64,000 nucleotides of DNA from Larix kaempferi (GCA_027924585.1 BSBM01000461.1:3718501-3782500); one strand, 5' to 3'. Positions 23,154 through 34,990 are shown, counted from the first letter of the stretch. Numbers and translations are program-made. The notes: generated from the sequence alone by a model not told the origin.

Positions 23154-24748
23154 GCCCCCACAGAGCAAACGACAGCTAAGATCATCTGTGACCGCTATAT
23201 AGGAGGCGCAAGTGGAGGTGGAGACGCTTGGGCAGGGATATCTGTTGCATATATCCATGGGTATGTACCCCCATGTCGGCCTGGTGTGCTGACCCGAAAG
23301 CCTATGAATAACCAGCGGTATCAAGTGAGGATGCCGACGATACTGTCCGAAATGACATGCTTTGCAGATATTGTGCCGACCCTGATGCACATGCAGTATG
23401 ATGACAACGACATGTTGGCATACAAGGAAATCACCATCAATCCCTATGTGTCAGGGATGCCACTTGGAAGCAAACTGATTCTGCACGCTTGGGCGTGTGG
23501 GATGGACAAAGCGGGATTGCTCGGACTCATCAACATGCCACACTTTGGGCGATTGCCAGAGGTCAATGCATGTGTGAAGTAGTTGCTATCCTGTTTCCAC
23601 GGTGGAACATTGTGGGTGGACAGATCAGTTATAGTCACGGTCGATTTGATTTCTGACATCATCGGGTTGCCGAAGGATGGACCAGACCCATCACAGTACT
23701 TCAGAGGGAAGGAGGATGATAAAAAATGGGCAGCACAGTTGGTCCAATGTTATGGATTGGAACGTGACAGCCGCGCCTACCGCACTGAAAGTATTAATGA
23801 TAGGGATGTCTACACCAGAGCGAGGATTCTGTGTTGCAAAGTAGTACGGAAAAATCGACCCAACTAGTGCAATTCGGGGGTCGTGGCGTGTGCAAAGCAG
23901 TGTGCAAAAGGCGTACAGATGAATTTGTCACTCTTCCTGTTGAACCAGTTAACATAGGATGTAGCAGCTATCCAGGATGGGAAGGGAGCATTTGCATACA
24001 GCTGGTTCTTGATCTTGATCGCGCTTGTAGCATGGAAGGAGCCTGACACTTACCAAGGAATGGAATTTGATGTCGCGAAAGACTGTAAGGGTGCGTGCTA
24101 TCAGAATTTGTGGTGGGTACAAGAACCCGAGTGCCTTAAGGATTGTGCAACGCAGTTTTGGGTCTACTGGGAGACACTGTAGGCAGCAGCGATAAGAGTA
24201 CCTCATTTATTTGAAGCCGCAGCGAGAAAATATAAACAGGTTGCTCCGTTTGCGATTGGACCTCATGCGATTTATGTGCAAGCACGCCACAGCTCAACGA
24301 AGCAGTGGCTACTGACACAGTACAAAATGTCTGACAAGGAGCTGGATGACATCGTCAATGATTGGCCTGTCGAATGGAGGGAACGAGTTAGTATGGAGGA
24401 GATCACAGCAGAGCCACCAGCCACGGGCCCAGTTGATCCACCACTCATGCATGACCAGTAGAGTCTCCATGTCTCATATCAGGAATCAACGCAGATGCCC
24501 ACGAATGATGAGATAGACCGTGAGCTTGAGGAGGGAAGAACGAAGGTGCACTATGAGTATGGTACGATCAGTGGGGCCTCCCCGGCGATGGAGGTGCAGT
24601 TGGGACGACTTATAGAGGCTGTAACAAATGAAACAAATGTGGTAGCTCGAGCAATGATGACACAGGTAGAAGCAAGTTTCAAGGAGGTAAACGCTTGCCT
24701 TGATTCATTAGTTAACATTGTTTCGAAGAAGGCACCGGAGGAGGCACC
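23154..24748 (+). pseudogene. Element A accessory protein, N-terminal part (unknown function)
   Basis: One frame reads from 23154 to the D insertion, broken only by TAG stops (23580-23582, 23865-23867, near 23955, 24180 and 24459). Segments: MTCFADIVPTLMHMQYDD, LHAWACGMDKAGLLGLIN, WVDRSVIVTVDLISDIIGLP, TRARILCCKVVRKNRP, FAYSWFLILIALVAWKEP, HSSTKQWLLTQYKMSDKELD. It has the look of an all-helical plant domain found in some transposon-associated proteins (plant-mobile-domain-like), but I cannot name it with confidence. It then becomes acidic, with a helical SLVNIVSKKAPEEAP where element D enters. It lies where an envelope-like or accessory gene would be, between integrase and 3' LTR. It shows no signal peptide or clear transmembrane segment apart from one hydrophobic stretch. 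Confidence 0.6.
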
Positions 24749-25891
24749 TGATGCAGGGGAATTTAGTCCGGCCAACAAATTGATCATTTTAAGCCGAGTC
24801 ATGAGGATTTGAAAATCAAGAAAATAAAACTAAATTGAATATCTTATTAAATGAATACTTATGTGGTAATTAGTAGGTTGTTAGTTATAAATTTTAAGTA
24901 GGAATAAATGGCTATTCACAGCTCCCTACGTGGAGGCTAGGTCGTTACAACTTTTTTAGGATAAGTTAGTTAAAATTAGAAAGAAACTCTTCAATTTGGG
25001 CAAGTAGGATCTTGCGAATGGCCGTTCCAGGCATTTTTTTTGTAACTCCTGGTTAGAGAGGAAATGGAAGAGTTTTTTTTGCTGTCATAAAAAGAAAAAG
25101 AGGGAAAGAACAACCTGTAACTCGAGAGCAGAATGCGTGATAACTTGTCAAATAATAAAAGAATAAATTCGAGATTTTGAGAGGGAGATCAGGTAATTGT
25201 GTGGATGATTCGAGCATGAATGGAAAATTTCTTCTCCTCCTTCCTTCATTTCCCGAGTTCACCTTAACCATTTATTTTGTATGAATGATTGAAGAATGGA
25301 TCAAATTTTCTTAAGATGCCTGAATCCATTGCAGTGACCTTTCAATTTTTCTGTCATTTCATTTTTTATGAGTGTATAGCTACACCCAGGTTCTTTGAAA
25401 CAAAGTTAGGGCTCAATTGATAATGATTGCATATGTAGAATTCCTGAGATCGCTCCAGTGTGCAGGACTGAGGCCGCATTACCCTCGTCGTGATGCTCTG
25501 TGGTTGAGTTGGAAGAACCTAGGTGTGTTATCCATTGTTGCAGCCGTAGGGTAGGAGAACCACAATGAATAATGGGTGTAGCCTCGCCGTTTTGGGCGAG
25601 TTGGGAAGGTACTGCTCGCAGGTAGAGGAACGCGAGGCCATTGCTAGTTCACGCGGATGTCCCCACGATTTGATGAGCCATTGGTAACACCATCAGGATG
25701 GTCCAGGAAATCGTGTCATGTATCCAGGGTTTAGCCTCGTAACAGTATTGGAAATTTCATCACTTCAATATTTAGGCATATGATAACATTAAATTCGGTT
25801 CTGAATTCTTCTTGGAGGTCGAACCCATAGTTAGCATTGGGAAAATAGCCTGGTGAGTAGTTTTTGGCTCCAACATCTTTTTCGGTCATCA
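24749..25891 (+). repeat. Element D 5' LTR (1143 bp)
   Basis: Begins TGATGCAGGGG, ends TTTTTCGGTCATCA. Direct copy at 30511-31653 of the same length. The left flank is GCACC. Confidence 0.95.
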
Positions 25892-25895
25892 ATTT

Positions 25896-25906
25896 TGGTA
25901 TCAGAG
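25896..25906 (+). other. Element D primer-binding site (initiator Met tRNA type)
   Basis: TGGTATCAGAG four bases after the LTR, matching initiator tRNA-Met for 11 bases before diverging (next bases AGAGG instead of C). Confidence 0.85.
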
Positions 25907-25939
25907 AGAGGAGATTGCTCAATAAAATAAGGAAAAGAC

Positions 25940-26956
25940 ATGGTTGTTCGTGTTGGTAGAGCTCGGGGTCGTGGCAAAGGAAGACCAATAGCAAATGCAG
26001 AGGTTATGGAGGAGTTGAGAGAGCTAAGAGAACGTATGGAAGCTATGGATCTGGGTAGACCGAGAGATCCATTGGCAGGAGATGTGAGTGAGCCTGAAGA
26101 GCAAGAACGTGAAGAGGAGGCAGCTCCTGTAGTAGAGACACCTGAAATGAGATGTCTTCGATCCATTTTAGGAACCACATCTAGACCGAAGCCTGAGCTT
26201 CCCACCTATGAGGGAAGCCTTACTGCTGAACACCTCATTGACTGGATCAGTGAGTTGGACAAATATTTTGAGTATGATGAGATTAAGGAGAACAAGAAAG
26301 TCAGATTGGCAGTGACATGGTTGAAGGGGCATGCATCCCTCTGGTGGGATAGTGTGCAGGAAGAGAGGAGAAAAAATAATAAGCTACTAATCAAGAGCTG
26401 GGATAGGATGGTGTCCAAGATGAAGGCCAAATTTTTTCCCAAGGATTACTAGCTGACTCTGTATAGGAAAATGCAAAATTTGAGACAAAGAGCGCTGACT
26501 GTGAGAGAGTACACTGAGGAATTTTACAAAGTAAATTTGAGAGTTGGTTATATGGAGGAATCAACTGAGAAGGCTGCCAGATATGTAAATGGCTTGAGGA
26601 TGGAGATCCAGGATGAAATTAGCATGATATCACCTAAGACAATGGAAGAGGCCTACCAATGTTCCTTGAGAGCAGATGAGAAGCTAGTGAGGAAACAAAA
26701 CTTCAATAGAGGAAGAGGTTCAACCAGAGGAAGAGGGAAACCAGCTAGAAGGGAAAAGTTTGCACCCCAAAAGGAGAGTCCAACAATTTGAATCATCATG
26801 AGAAACAAGACAGAAACATTGACCCCATTGGAAGAAGACCCTACTAGGGAGGTAGAGGTAGAGGGAGAGGTAGAGAAACTGTCTTTCGATGCTACAAGTG
26901 TAACAAACTAGGTCACAGGTCTTTTGAATGCCTAGAGAAGGAAAACATAGGACAGA
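25940..26956 (+). pseudogene. Element D gag with zinc knuckle
   Basis: ATG 25940 opens a basic N-terminus (VGRARGRGKGRPIANAE), a Glu-rich helical part, then the capsid region: LPTYEGSLTAEHLIDWISEL, VRLAVTWLKGHASLWWDSV, WDRMVSKMKAKFFPKDY. TAG at 26450-26452 (CAG to TAG fits) is followed in frame by MQNLRQRALTVREYTEEF to 26791. After a frame change before 26881 a CCHC knuckle appears, CYKCNKLGHRSFEC (about 26890-26932). Typical chromovirus gag of about 330 residues. An Arg/Gly-rich stretch (RGRGSTRGRGKPARRE) lies just before the knuckle and probably aids RNA binding. Confidence 0.88.
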
Positions 26957-27000
26957 GAGGGTCCCATGTAGCTCAGAAGTAGAAACAACAAGAAAAATTA

Positions 27001-27633
27001 CCAGTAGCTGAAAACCTACCTAAGACTAGAGAGGCTTTGATGATAAACAAAGTCTTGTTGAAACCAAAGAAGGAAAGTGCAGAACCTGCTCAGAGGAAAG
27101 CCTTGTTCAGGACTATGTGCAAGGTCAAAGGAAAGTGCTGCAAGATGGTGATTGGCAGTGGGAGTACTGACAATCTGGTTTCCACAGAGACGGTGGAGAA
27201 ACTGAACTTGAAGAATATCAAACATCTAGTTCCATACAAGGTATCTTGGTTACACAAAGAACATCAAATTCTGGTAAGTGAGCAATGTGAGTTTGATTTA
27301 CAAGTAGGTACATATAAAGATAAAGTAATATGTGATGCTATGCCCATGGATGTCTATCATGTTATTTTGGGAAGACCTTGGCAGTTTGATAGGAAAATAG
27401 TGCACAATGGTAGGAGGAATTGCTATAGTTTTGAGAAGGATGGAATGAGACACGTCTTACTTCCTTTGCAAGAAGGTAGTATAGTAGAGAAACCAACAAC
27501 AAAAGTCTTGATGTTGACTGGAAAAAAGTATTTGCAGAAGTTTGAGGAGGAGGAAGTGAAATACACTGTGATGTGCAAGCCCAAGGTAGTAATGATGAAG
27601 ACCACTATTTTAGATCTGCCTGAAGAAATTTAG
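27001..27633 (+). pseudogene. Element D protease
   Basis: Open from about 27001 to TAG 27631-27633. The active-site region reads CKMVIGSGSTDNLVSTE, with Gly in place of the catalytic Asp (GGC, expected GAC), so the protease is dead. The rest is family-typical: YKVSWLHKEHQILVSEQCEF, DAMPMDVYHVILGRPWQFDR, GMRHVLLPLQEG. This version is the one usually followed by a chromodomain integrase. Confidence 0.85.
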
Positions 27634-28921
27634 AGAATGTTGGCTGAATTTGGTGACATAGTGGTGGATGATTTTGCCCAATGAGTTGCTTCCAAAGAGA
27701 GATATCAGCCATCACATTGACTTCATTCCGGGAGCTAGCTTACCCAACAAGGCATCCTGTAGGTTGACACCTCAGGAGAATGAAGAGATCAGAAAGCAAG
27801 TGCAAGAACTGTTGGATAAGGGGTTGATTAAGAAAAGTTTGAGCCCATGTGAAGTGCCTATAGTGTTGAGCCCAAAGAAAGGTGGTGAATGGAGGATGTG
27901 CACAGATTCACAAGCCATTAATAAAATAAACATTAGATATAGGTTCCCATTGCCCAGGATGGATGACATAATGGACTGTCTAAGTGGAGTAGCATACTTT
28001 TCTAAGATAGATATGAAAAGTGGGTATCATCATATCAGAATTCGAGAGGGGGATGAGTGGAACACAAAATTCAAAACTAATGAAGGGCTGTATGAGTCGT
28101 TGGTTATGCCGTTCGGGTTATCAAATGCCCCAAGTACTTTTATGAGATTGATGAATGAATTCTTGAGAGACTTCATAGGCAAATTTGTGATCGTCTACCT
28201 GGATGATATATTAATTTTCAGTTAGTCAAAGGAGGAGCATCTAAGGCATATGAGATATGTCTTGGAAAGGTTGCAAACAGAGAAGTTATTGGTGAACATT
28301 AAGAAGTGTTCATTTCTGAAATCTGAATTGGTGTATTTGGGCTATGTGGTTTCAAAGGATGGTTAGAAGATGGATCCAGAAAAGGCGCAAGCAATTTTGG
28401 ATTGGCCTTCCCACCGAAGCATATTTGAGGTAAGAAGCTTCCATGGCTTAGCAAGCTTTTATAGAAAAATCATAAAGTACTTTAGTGGTGTTTTTTCCCC
28501 AATTGTTGAGACTATTAGAAAGGACAAGCAACCATTTAATTGGACAGCAAGAGCTGAAAATAACTTTCAGCTGTTAAAGAAAAAGATTACGGAGCAGCCC
28601 GTGTTGGGGTTACCAGACTTTAGAAAACCATTCCAAGTTACATGTGATGCTAGTGGGATAGACATTGGGGCTGTGCTCAGTCAAGAAGGTAAACCAATGG
28701 CCTATTTTAGTGAAAAACTAAATGATGCAAAACATAAATATTCCTCATATGATAAGGAATTCTATTCTATAGTCCAAGCCCTGAAACATTGGAGGCATTA
28801 TTTGATGCCTCAAGAATTTGTATTGTATTCTGACAACCATGCTTTGCAGTACATAATGTAGTAGCCTAAATTGAATCAGAAACATGCCAAGTGGGTAGAG
28901 CTCCTGTAGAGTTTCACTTTT
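27634..28921 (+). pseudogene. Element D reverse transcriptase and RNase H
   Basis: After the protease TAG, a one-base shift near 27675 returns the frame to that of gag. [80 protein letters not shown] (about 28196-28222). TAG codons at 28223-28225 and near 28364 follow. RNase H: VTCDASGIDIGAVLSQ, SSYDKEFYSIVQAL and LYSDNHALQYIM keep Asp, Glu, Asp. TAG at 28859-28861 and near 28907 interrupt the link to integrase. All four TAGs fit CAG. Confidence 0.88.
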
Positions 28922-30513
28922 GTGTTAAAGCATATTAGTGGACAGTCAAATCATGTGGCTGATGCATTGAGTAGGAGAGCCTTAATCATACAGGAAACTC
29001 AGGTACAAGTTTTGGAATTTGAATATCTTAGAGATTTATATGAATTTGACAATGATTTTCAGTGTGCATATAAAGCATGCAAGAACCCTGTGGAAGTGGA
29101 AAGAGAATTGTGAGCTGAATATATGTTGCAGGATGGTTTACTTTTCAAAAATAGTAAGTTGTGTATCCCACGCTGCTCACTGAGGGAAAATTTGATTCAA
29201 GAGAAGCACAATGGTGGAATGGCTGGTCAATTTGGAAGTGATAAGACTTATGGACAACTAAGTCATTTTTACTTCTGGCCCAAGATGAGGTCTGAGGTTG
29301 AGAGGTTCGTGAGCAGATGTAGAATCTGCCAGCATGCCAAAGGGAGAAGCCAAAACACAGCCTTATATACACCATTTCCTATTACTACTAGGCCTAGGGA
29401 TTCTGTGAGTATGGACTTTATTTTAGGCTTGCTGAAGACTCGGAAAGGAAATGATTCCATATTTGCATTAGTGGATAGATTTACAAAAATGGCACATTTC
29501 ATTCCTTGTTTTAAGATGAGTGATGCTACTCACATAGCAAACTTGTTCTTTAATAAAGCGGTGAAACTGCATGGGTTTCCCAGGAGTATTGTTTTCGATA
29601 GGGATACGAGATTCATAGGTCATTTATGGAGGACATTGTGGAAGAAGCTGGGAACTAAGATGAATTTCAGTTCAGCTTATCATCCACAGTTGGATGGTCA
29701 GACTGAGGTAGTCAACAGGAGTCTGGGTAACATGCTGAGGAGCTTGGTTGGAGAAAATCCAAAACAGTGGGATAGAGTGTTGGCATAAGCTGAGTTTTCC
29801 TATAATGAATCTCCAAACAGAAGCATAGGTATGAGCCCATTTTAGGTCTTGTATAGCATGCACCCTAGAGGAGTATATAAATTGTGAGATTTGGGACAGA
29901 TGGAAAAGAGGAGTGCGGATGGAGAAGACTTTGCAGCTAGAATCAGAGAGCTACAAGAAGAAGTTAAAGAGAGGCTATAGAGAAGTAATGCAAACTACAA
30001 AGCAAGAGCTGATTCTAAAAGAAGAGAAAAGAATTACGAGGTGGGAGACCTAGTGTTATCCCATCTGAGAAAGGAAAGGTTTCCTAAGGGAGAATTCAAA
30101 AAAATGAAAATGAAGAAGATTGGGCCATGCAAATCCTTAGAAAATTTTCTGCTAATGCTTATGAGCTGGAAATGCCAACAGGAGTTGGCATATCTCCTAT
30201 CTTCAATGTTGTTGATATATATCCCCTTACAACAGATGATGCAGGTCAGGTCGTAGGAGACAAAGATGTTGATGATGATTTGAAATAGCTGAAGCAGATG
30301 CCAGTAGCAGAAAAATTGGAGGCAGAGGAGATCTTAGACACTAAAATTGCAAAGAGCACTAGGCAGAAGGACTACTTGGAGTATTTGGTAAAGTGGAAAG
30401 CACACCCCGTAGAAGATGCTACTTGGATGAGTGCAACAGAACTAGCCACCAAGGGTTTTTTTGTTGCTGACCTCTTGGACAAGAGTCCAATTCTTTCCGC
30501 CTTGAGAGTCTGA
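28922..30513 (+). pseudogene. Element D integrase and chromodomain
   Basis: RNase H end (LKHISGQSNHVADALSRR), then the zinc finger with HNGGMAGQFGSDKTYGQL (the second His is Gln) and CRICQHAKG. Core: SMDFILGLLKTRKGND, IVFDRDTRFIGHLW, HPQLDGQTEVVNRSL, so Asp-Asp-Glu are present. Stops at 29111-29113, 29786-29788, near 29843, 29885 and 29978, and a frame change after 30250. The C-terminal chromodomain reads ILDTKIAKSTRQKDYLEYLV, KWKAHPVEDATWMSATEL (about 30330-30440), the module that binds modified histones. Its stop codon TGA (30511-30513) is the first three bases of the 3' LTR. Confidence 0.88.
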
Positions 30514-31653
30514 TGTAGGGGCATTTAGTTCGGCCAGCAAACTGATCATTTTAAGCCGAGTCATGAGGATCTGAAAATCAAGAAAATAAAACTAAATTGA
30601 ATATCTTATTAAATGAATACTTATGTGGTAATTAGTAGGTTGTCAGTTATAAATTTTAAGTAGGAATAAATGGCTATTCACAGCTCCCTGTGTGGAGGCT
30701 GGGCATTACAACGTTTTTAGGAGCAGTTAGTTAAAATTAGAAAGAAACTCTTTAGTTTGGGCAAGTAGGATCTTGGGAATGGCCGTTCCAGGCATTTGTT
30801 TTTGTAACTCCCGGTTAGAGAGGAAATGGAAGAGTTTTTTTTGCTATCATAAAAAGAAAAGGAGGGAAAGAACAACCTGTAACTCGAGAGTGGAATGTGT
30901 GATAACCTGTCAAATAATAAAAGAATGAATTCAATATTTTGAGAGGGAGATCTGGTAATTGTGTGGATGATTCGAGCATGAATGGAAAATTTCTTCTCCT
31001 CCTTCCTTCATTTCCTAAGTTCACCGTAACCATGTATTTTGTATGAATGATTGAAGAATGTATTGACTTTTCTTAAGATGCCCGAACCCATTGTAGTGAC
31101 CTTTCAATTTTTCTGTCATTTCGCTTTTTATGAGTGTACAGCTACACCCGGGTTCTTTGAAATAGTGTTAGGGCTCAATTGATAACGATTGCATATGTAG
31201 AATTCTTGAGATCGCTCCAGTGTGTAGGACCGAGGCCGCATTACCCTTGTCATGATGCTCTATGGTCGAGTTGGAAGAACCCAGGCATGTTATCCATTGT
31301 TGCAAGTGCAGGGTAGGAGAACCCCAACGAATAATGGGTGCAACCTCGTCATTTTGGGCGAGTTGGGAAGGTACTGCTTGCAGGTAGAGGAACAGGAGGC
31401 CATTTCCAGTTCACGCGGATGCCCCCACGATTTGATGAGACATTGGTAACACCATCAGGCCGGTCTAGGCAATCATGTCATGCATCCGGGGTTTAGCCTC
31501 GTAACAATATTGGAAATTTCATCACTTCAATATTTAGGCATATGAAAACATTAAATTTGGTTCTGAATTCTTCTTGGAGGTCGAACCCATAGTTAGCACT
31601 GGGAAAATAGCATGGTGAGTAGTTTTTGGATCCAGCATCTTTTTCAGTCATCA
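30511..31653 (+). repeat. Element D 3' LTR (1143 bp)
   Basis: Begins TGATGTAGGGG directly at the end of the chromodomain frame and ends TTTTTCAGTCATCA before GCACC. There is no polypurine tract at the junction ('ccgccttgagagtc' precedes it). Confidence 0.95.
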
Positions 31654-31658
31654 GCACC

Positions 31659-32760
31659 TGTGTATGTAGTTGGCGCACTTAGCACTACACCACGGGTTTG
31701 GAATGTGCAAATTCTCCCGACTGCGGTTGCGACCAACAATGAGGCTCTCCAGGCTTTGCTGCGACAGCTACACAGCTTGTCCATCAACATCAGTGCACTT
31801 TATTCATAGATGTTGGTGCATATCCAGGCAGTTTCCAGCCAGGAAATGGCGGACCGAGAGCAGGATGTTGGTGGTCAAGTCTTGCGATCACAGGAAAGCG
31901 AAGCACCGGCTTGAAAAGAGGTGGAAGAGTTGACAAGGAAGGTGGTAGATGAACTGGAAGACAAGCTATAATAGATGATTGTTGAGAAATCTCGGGCGAT
32001 AGAGGAGTTGAAGAAAGAACAAGATCACTTAATAGTGGAGAAAGGAAACCTATGGGATAATAATGTACGATTGGAGGTGGCAGTCTTTGAAGCATGTCAG
32101 TACGTACCAGAGCCCACCGTGTAGTTGGACCCAGTTGAAAGAGCGCAGCGGCTTGGGGATGTCATCACCTAATTACAGCGTGACAATGCAGATTTAACAA
32201 CTCTAAATAACCTTGGCACACCACAAGAGCTAGTAGATGAACATAAATGCGCCATCGAGGAGTTGGAAACATAGATGGACGAGCTGGAACAAGAAGAAAC
32301 AAAGATCATTGCAGAGACTGTGCAGTTTTGGGGCAGCATTGTTCAGGACGAGCAGTTAGAACAACTAACCAAGATGCGACAAGAAACATAAGGGTAGTTG
32401 GAAATACTGAAGATGTCGATGTGAACATTGCCACTAGTTGCTTAGGTCACCAAATTAGTAGAACTAAAATAATTGCAGCAACACGTCGCAAAGGCATAAG
32501 AGCATCAGAAGAAGCGTAACACACAGCTGGAGGAGTTCCAAGAGGTTGGAGCATAGTTTTTGATCAAGTCAAGTTCCATGCTACAGGTGGTGCAGGAGGG
32601 TCACCGACAAGTTGCTGAGAAGATGAGTGAGCATCCATCCGCATAGGATGTGACAAAGAGTCAGGCGGTGGCTGCGGAAGTGAAGGACCAGGTCAAGCAG
32701 TTTGATCAACAGTACGAGGACTTCAGGCTAAAGACCACTAAGTACACCATGTCCAGTTGA
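31659..32760 (+). pseudogene. Element A accessory protein, C-terminal coiled-coil part
   Basis: Continuation of the accessory frame after element D: YVVGALSTTPRVWNVQILPT, ALQALLRQLHSLSINISAL, then long helical stretches with heptad-like spacing, VEELTRKVVDELEDKL, SRAIEELKKEQDHLIVEKG, KMSEHPSA and AAEVKDQVKQFDQQYEDF. It ends at a TGA near 32758-32760. About fifteen stops interrupt it, almost all TAG at sites where Gln is plausible. With the first part it would exceed 850 residues. A coiled-coil suggests self-association or partner binding. Nothing identifies its function. Confidence 0.6.
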
Positions 32761-32798
32761 CGTGGCTCGAGGGTGAGCCACAAGATTGTGTTAGGGCT

Positions 32799-33596
32799 TG
32801 TTGGCAGGTGGTTTAATGAGTCAGCATCGTAGCATCGTGGATGCTGCGCAAGGCCGAAGGTACCGCAAAAGGAGGAAAGCAGCATGCAAGTTGATTAGTT
32901 TATGTAATTTTGGGTCATTTGGACCGTACTATGTGGGTTTTGGGTCATCTTTTTGTAAAGTTTGTTGAGAAGTAGTTAGACGGTTGCCTATGTGGACCGT
33001 AAATGTAAAGGCATAAGCTTATAAATAGACTTAGCATTGTAAGTGTTGAGACACCAAGATATAGTTGATAATTGGATATCTGGATACTGATTGAGAGACA
33101 CATGAGCTGATGAAGGATTATCTTGTTGTATCTAGGTTTTTGCGAAGATGAATATGATGTGACAGAGTTTTGAAAAGAATCATTGTGTCTTTTCTGTTTC
33201 TATGTGGTAAATGCATTATGCGATATGAATCTGTGAATGATGCGATGTTTCCTTGCTGCGATTAATGTTTTGTTTTTATATCTATTGCGCATTTATGGTT
33301 CTGTCAATGATAAGATCTATTGAATGATGTTGAAATTATGCTTAATGACTGATTTAAATTCTTAGATCTGTTTCTGAATGTCACAATAAGTTGATTAGTT
33401 AATGCACAACATCCTCTTTTATTTGGTAGAAACTTGGTTCCGTCAGCTCTCCCTTGAACATCTCGGGTGAGACCTCATATGCTCCATAGGTGTTCTTGGA
33501 TAGGGTAAAACCTTTCTAGGTCGGTGCTTAGGGAGATCGTGGTGGTTTGGGTGTCGACAGTGTGAGGAACCCTTGTCGACTAGATTTGTGTCAACA
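32799..33596 (+). repeat. Element A 3' LTR (798 bp)
   Basis: Begins TGTTGGCAGG, ends TGTGTCAACA, then target duplication ATTCT (33597-33601). Direct copy of 14811-15600. The preceding bases hold no clear polypurine tract. Confidence 0.95.
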
Positions 33597-33830
33597 ATTC
33601 TACCTAATCTTAACAATTTCTTGCTCCATATCCTTGAGCATTTCAGGTCCAAGTACTACCCTGTTCACCAGGCTATCACATTTCACCAAAGTTCTGCATC
33701 CCTTTCCATACAATGCCTCAAACGGACTCATTCCTAATGATTCTTGATGTCCATTATTGTATGCAAATTCTACTAGGTGTAGGTAATCCTCCCACTTGGA
33801 TGGTTTATCCATCACATACATGTTAATTTT
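33597..33830 (-). pseudogene. G2 integrase fragment between A and C1
   Basis: Minus-strand frame YVMDKPSKWEDYLHLVEFAY, NNGHQESLGMSPFEALYGKG and EMLKDMEQEIVKIR, the part of integrase after the catalytic Glu. It joins 40839 and below (…LKDMLRMY) across the C1 insertion, and 14805 and below across A. An in-frame TAG lies at the A junction (CAG fits). Confidence 0.9.
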
Positions 33831-34413
33831 GAGCATTAATTCACAATACTCTAGGATATTTACTGAGAGAATAACATGTACAGTATATCAATGCATATCA
33901 ATCATAACAAGAATTTCAATCATCACAAGAAGCAAAAGCATGAGAGACAATAGACACATAGAGTTTCCGTGGGGAAAACCCTAAGGTGAAAAACCCCAAA
34001 ACTTCCTCAGAGATAGATAGAGCAATAGCACAACCAAAGTACAACCAAAGTACAAGAGATAGACTCCTCTCAGCAGCCGATCCTCCTCCTCACAAGTGCA
34101 CCACTTTCTGAGTGAAGGAAGTGTGAGTTTTGAAGTGATCCAAATAGAGATCTCCCGATCTCTATTTATACTTGTCCTATTTGCCCAATAACCTTATGGG
34201 GCCGACTTGTCTAGCTAGGTACAATAACTTCATATTACATTATATCAGGCCGACCCCTTACAAGGTGGTCTAATAACCCATCGGCAAGTTAACATACTTG
34301 CGACACTTGTCAATACAAATGACGACACTTCCATATAGAGGAATAATACATCTCTATAGGAGTACAATAAATATATAAATGAAATACATTCCAAAGTTAC
34401 ATATACATCAACA
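33831..34413 (-). repeat. C1 3' LTR (583 bp)
   Basis: The plus strand runs TGTTAATTTTGAGC to TACATCAACA. Copy of 40241-40833, differing by a few percent. It contains the block GGTTATTAGACCACC (minus strand) that is also present in the C2 LTR. Confidence 0.93.
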
Positions 34414-34424
34414 CTCCCTCTTAA
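34414..34424 (-). other. C1 polypurine tract
   Basis: The minus strand reads TAAGAGGGAG immediately before the TGTTGATG start of the 3' LTR. Short but well placed. Confidence 0.75.
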
Positions 34425-34731
34425 CTAGGAAGGTATTTCTCGACACAGATCATCTAGCACAAGTCTTCTTCTCTGGATCATCATCAATGAATCATCATCC
34501 TCGAATCATTGTCATCATCACTGCTGCTGCTATCTCGATCAATATCTGAATCTACTTGTCATAGGAAGTTCTACAGAGCTATTCCTTTTTGATACTGGAT
34601 GTAGGCCCACCACCTGTAGGTCTTCATCATCAGTGGCCATACTATGGAACCTAGGACTGATTACATGCGTCAACAAAACCTAGCGCATAATATAGGTTCT
34701 TTTACATGTGGACCTTCACAAAACCTACTTA

Positions 34732-34990
34732 GAGCATCCCAGGATGTTACGAGCAAAACGCTCTACCTGTCTGGATCTCGATAGAGCATCCCAGGCTGTT
34801 ACGAGCATACCACTCTACCTGTCTGGATTTTAAAGGATCTTTTCTATTTGAACTTTAGCAAACCCTACTCAGAGCATCCCAGGATGTTACGAGCACACCG
34901 CTCTACCTATCGAGATCTCGATAGAGCATCCTAGGATGTTACGAGCACACCGCTCTACCTGTCCGATTTTTAAAGGATCTTTTCTATGCT
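34732..34990 (-). repeat. Tandem repeat array 1 of C1 (about 4 units of 53-79 bp)
   Basis: Four occurrences of 'gagcatcccaggatgttacg' followed by 'gagca-x-accgctctacctg', near 34732, 34793, 34872 and 34925, with linkers of two kinds (short 'atctcgata', long 'ttaaaggatcttttctat'). It lies in the untranslated part between pol and PPT. Confidence 0.85.

Larger units (their letters stand above)
24749..31653 (+). mobile_element. Element D: chromovirus nested in element A
   Basis: LTRs 24749-25891 and 30511-31653, both exactly 1143 bp, with TGATG...CATCA ends and target duplication GCACC (24744-24748 and 31654-31658). PBS, gag, protease, RT, RNase H, integrase and chromodomain follow in order. It sits inside the accessory gene of A; removing it with one GCACC copy restores that frame (a net shift of one base in coordinate phase, as observed). 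LTRs differ by roughly 6% by eye, so it is nearly as old as A. Confidence 0.95.
14811..33596 (+). mobile_element. Element A: Ty3/gypsy, Glu-tRNA primed, with extra 3' accessory gene; contains element D
   Basis: LTRs at 14811-15600 and 32799-33596 share perfect TGTTG...CAACA ends and are flanked by ATTCT (14806-14810 and 33597-33601), proving a single insertion into G2 integrase. Interior order: PBS, a pre-gag coding region, gag with several zinc knuckles, protease, a capsid-like module, RT, RNase H, integrase, then an accessory gene cut by element D. Length is 18.8 kb, or about 11.9 kb without D. LTRs differ at roughly 5-6% by eye. gag to RNase H (16421-21178) lies in one frame, broken only by stops. 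No clear PPT precedes the 3' LTR. Confidence 0.95.
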
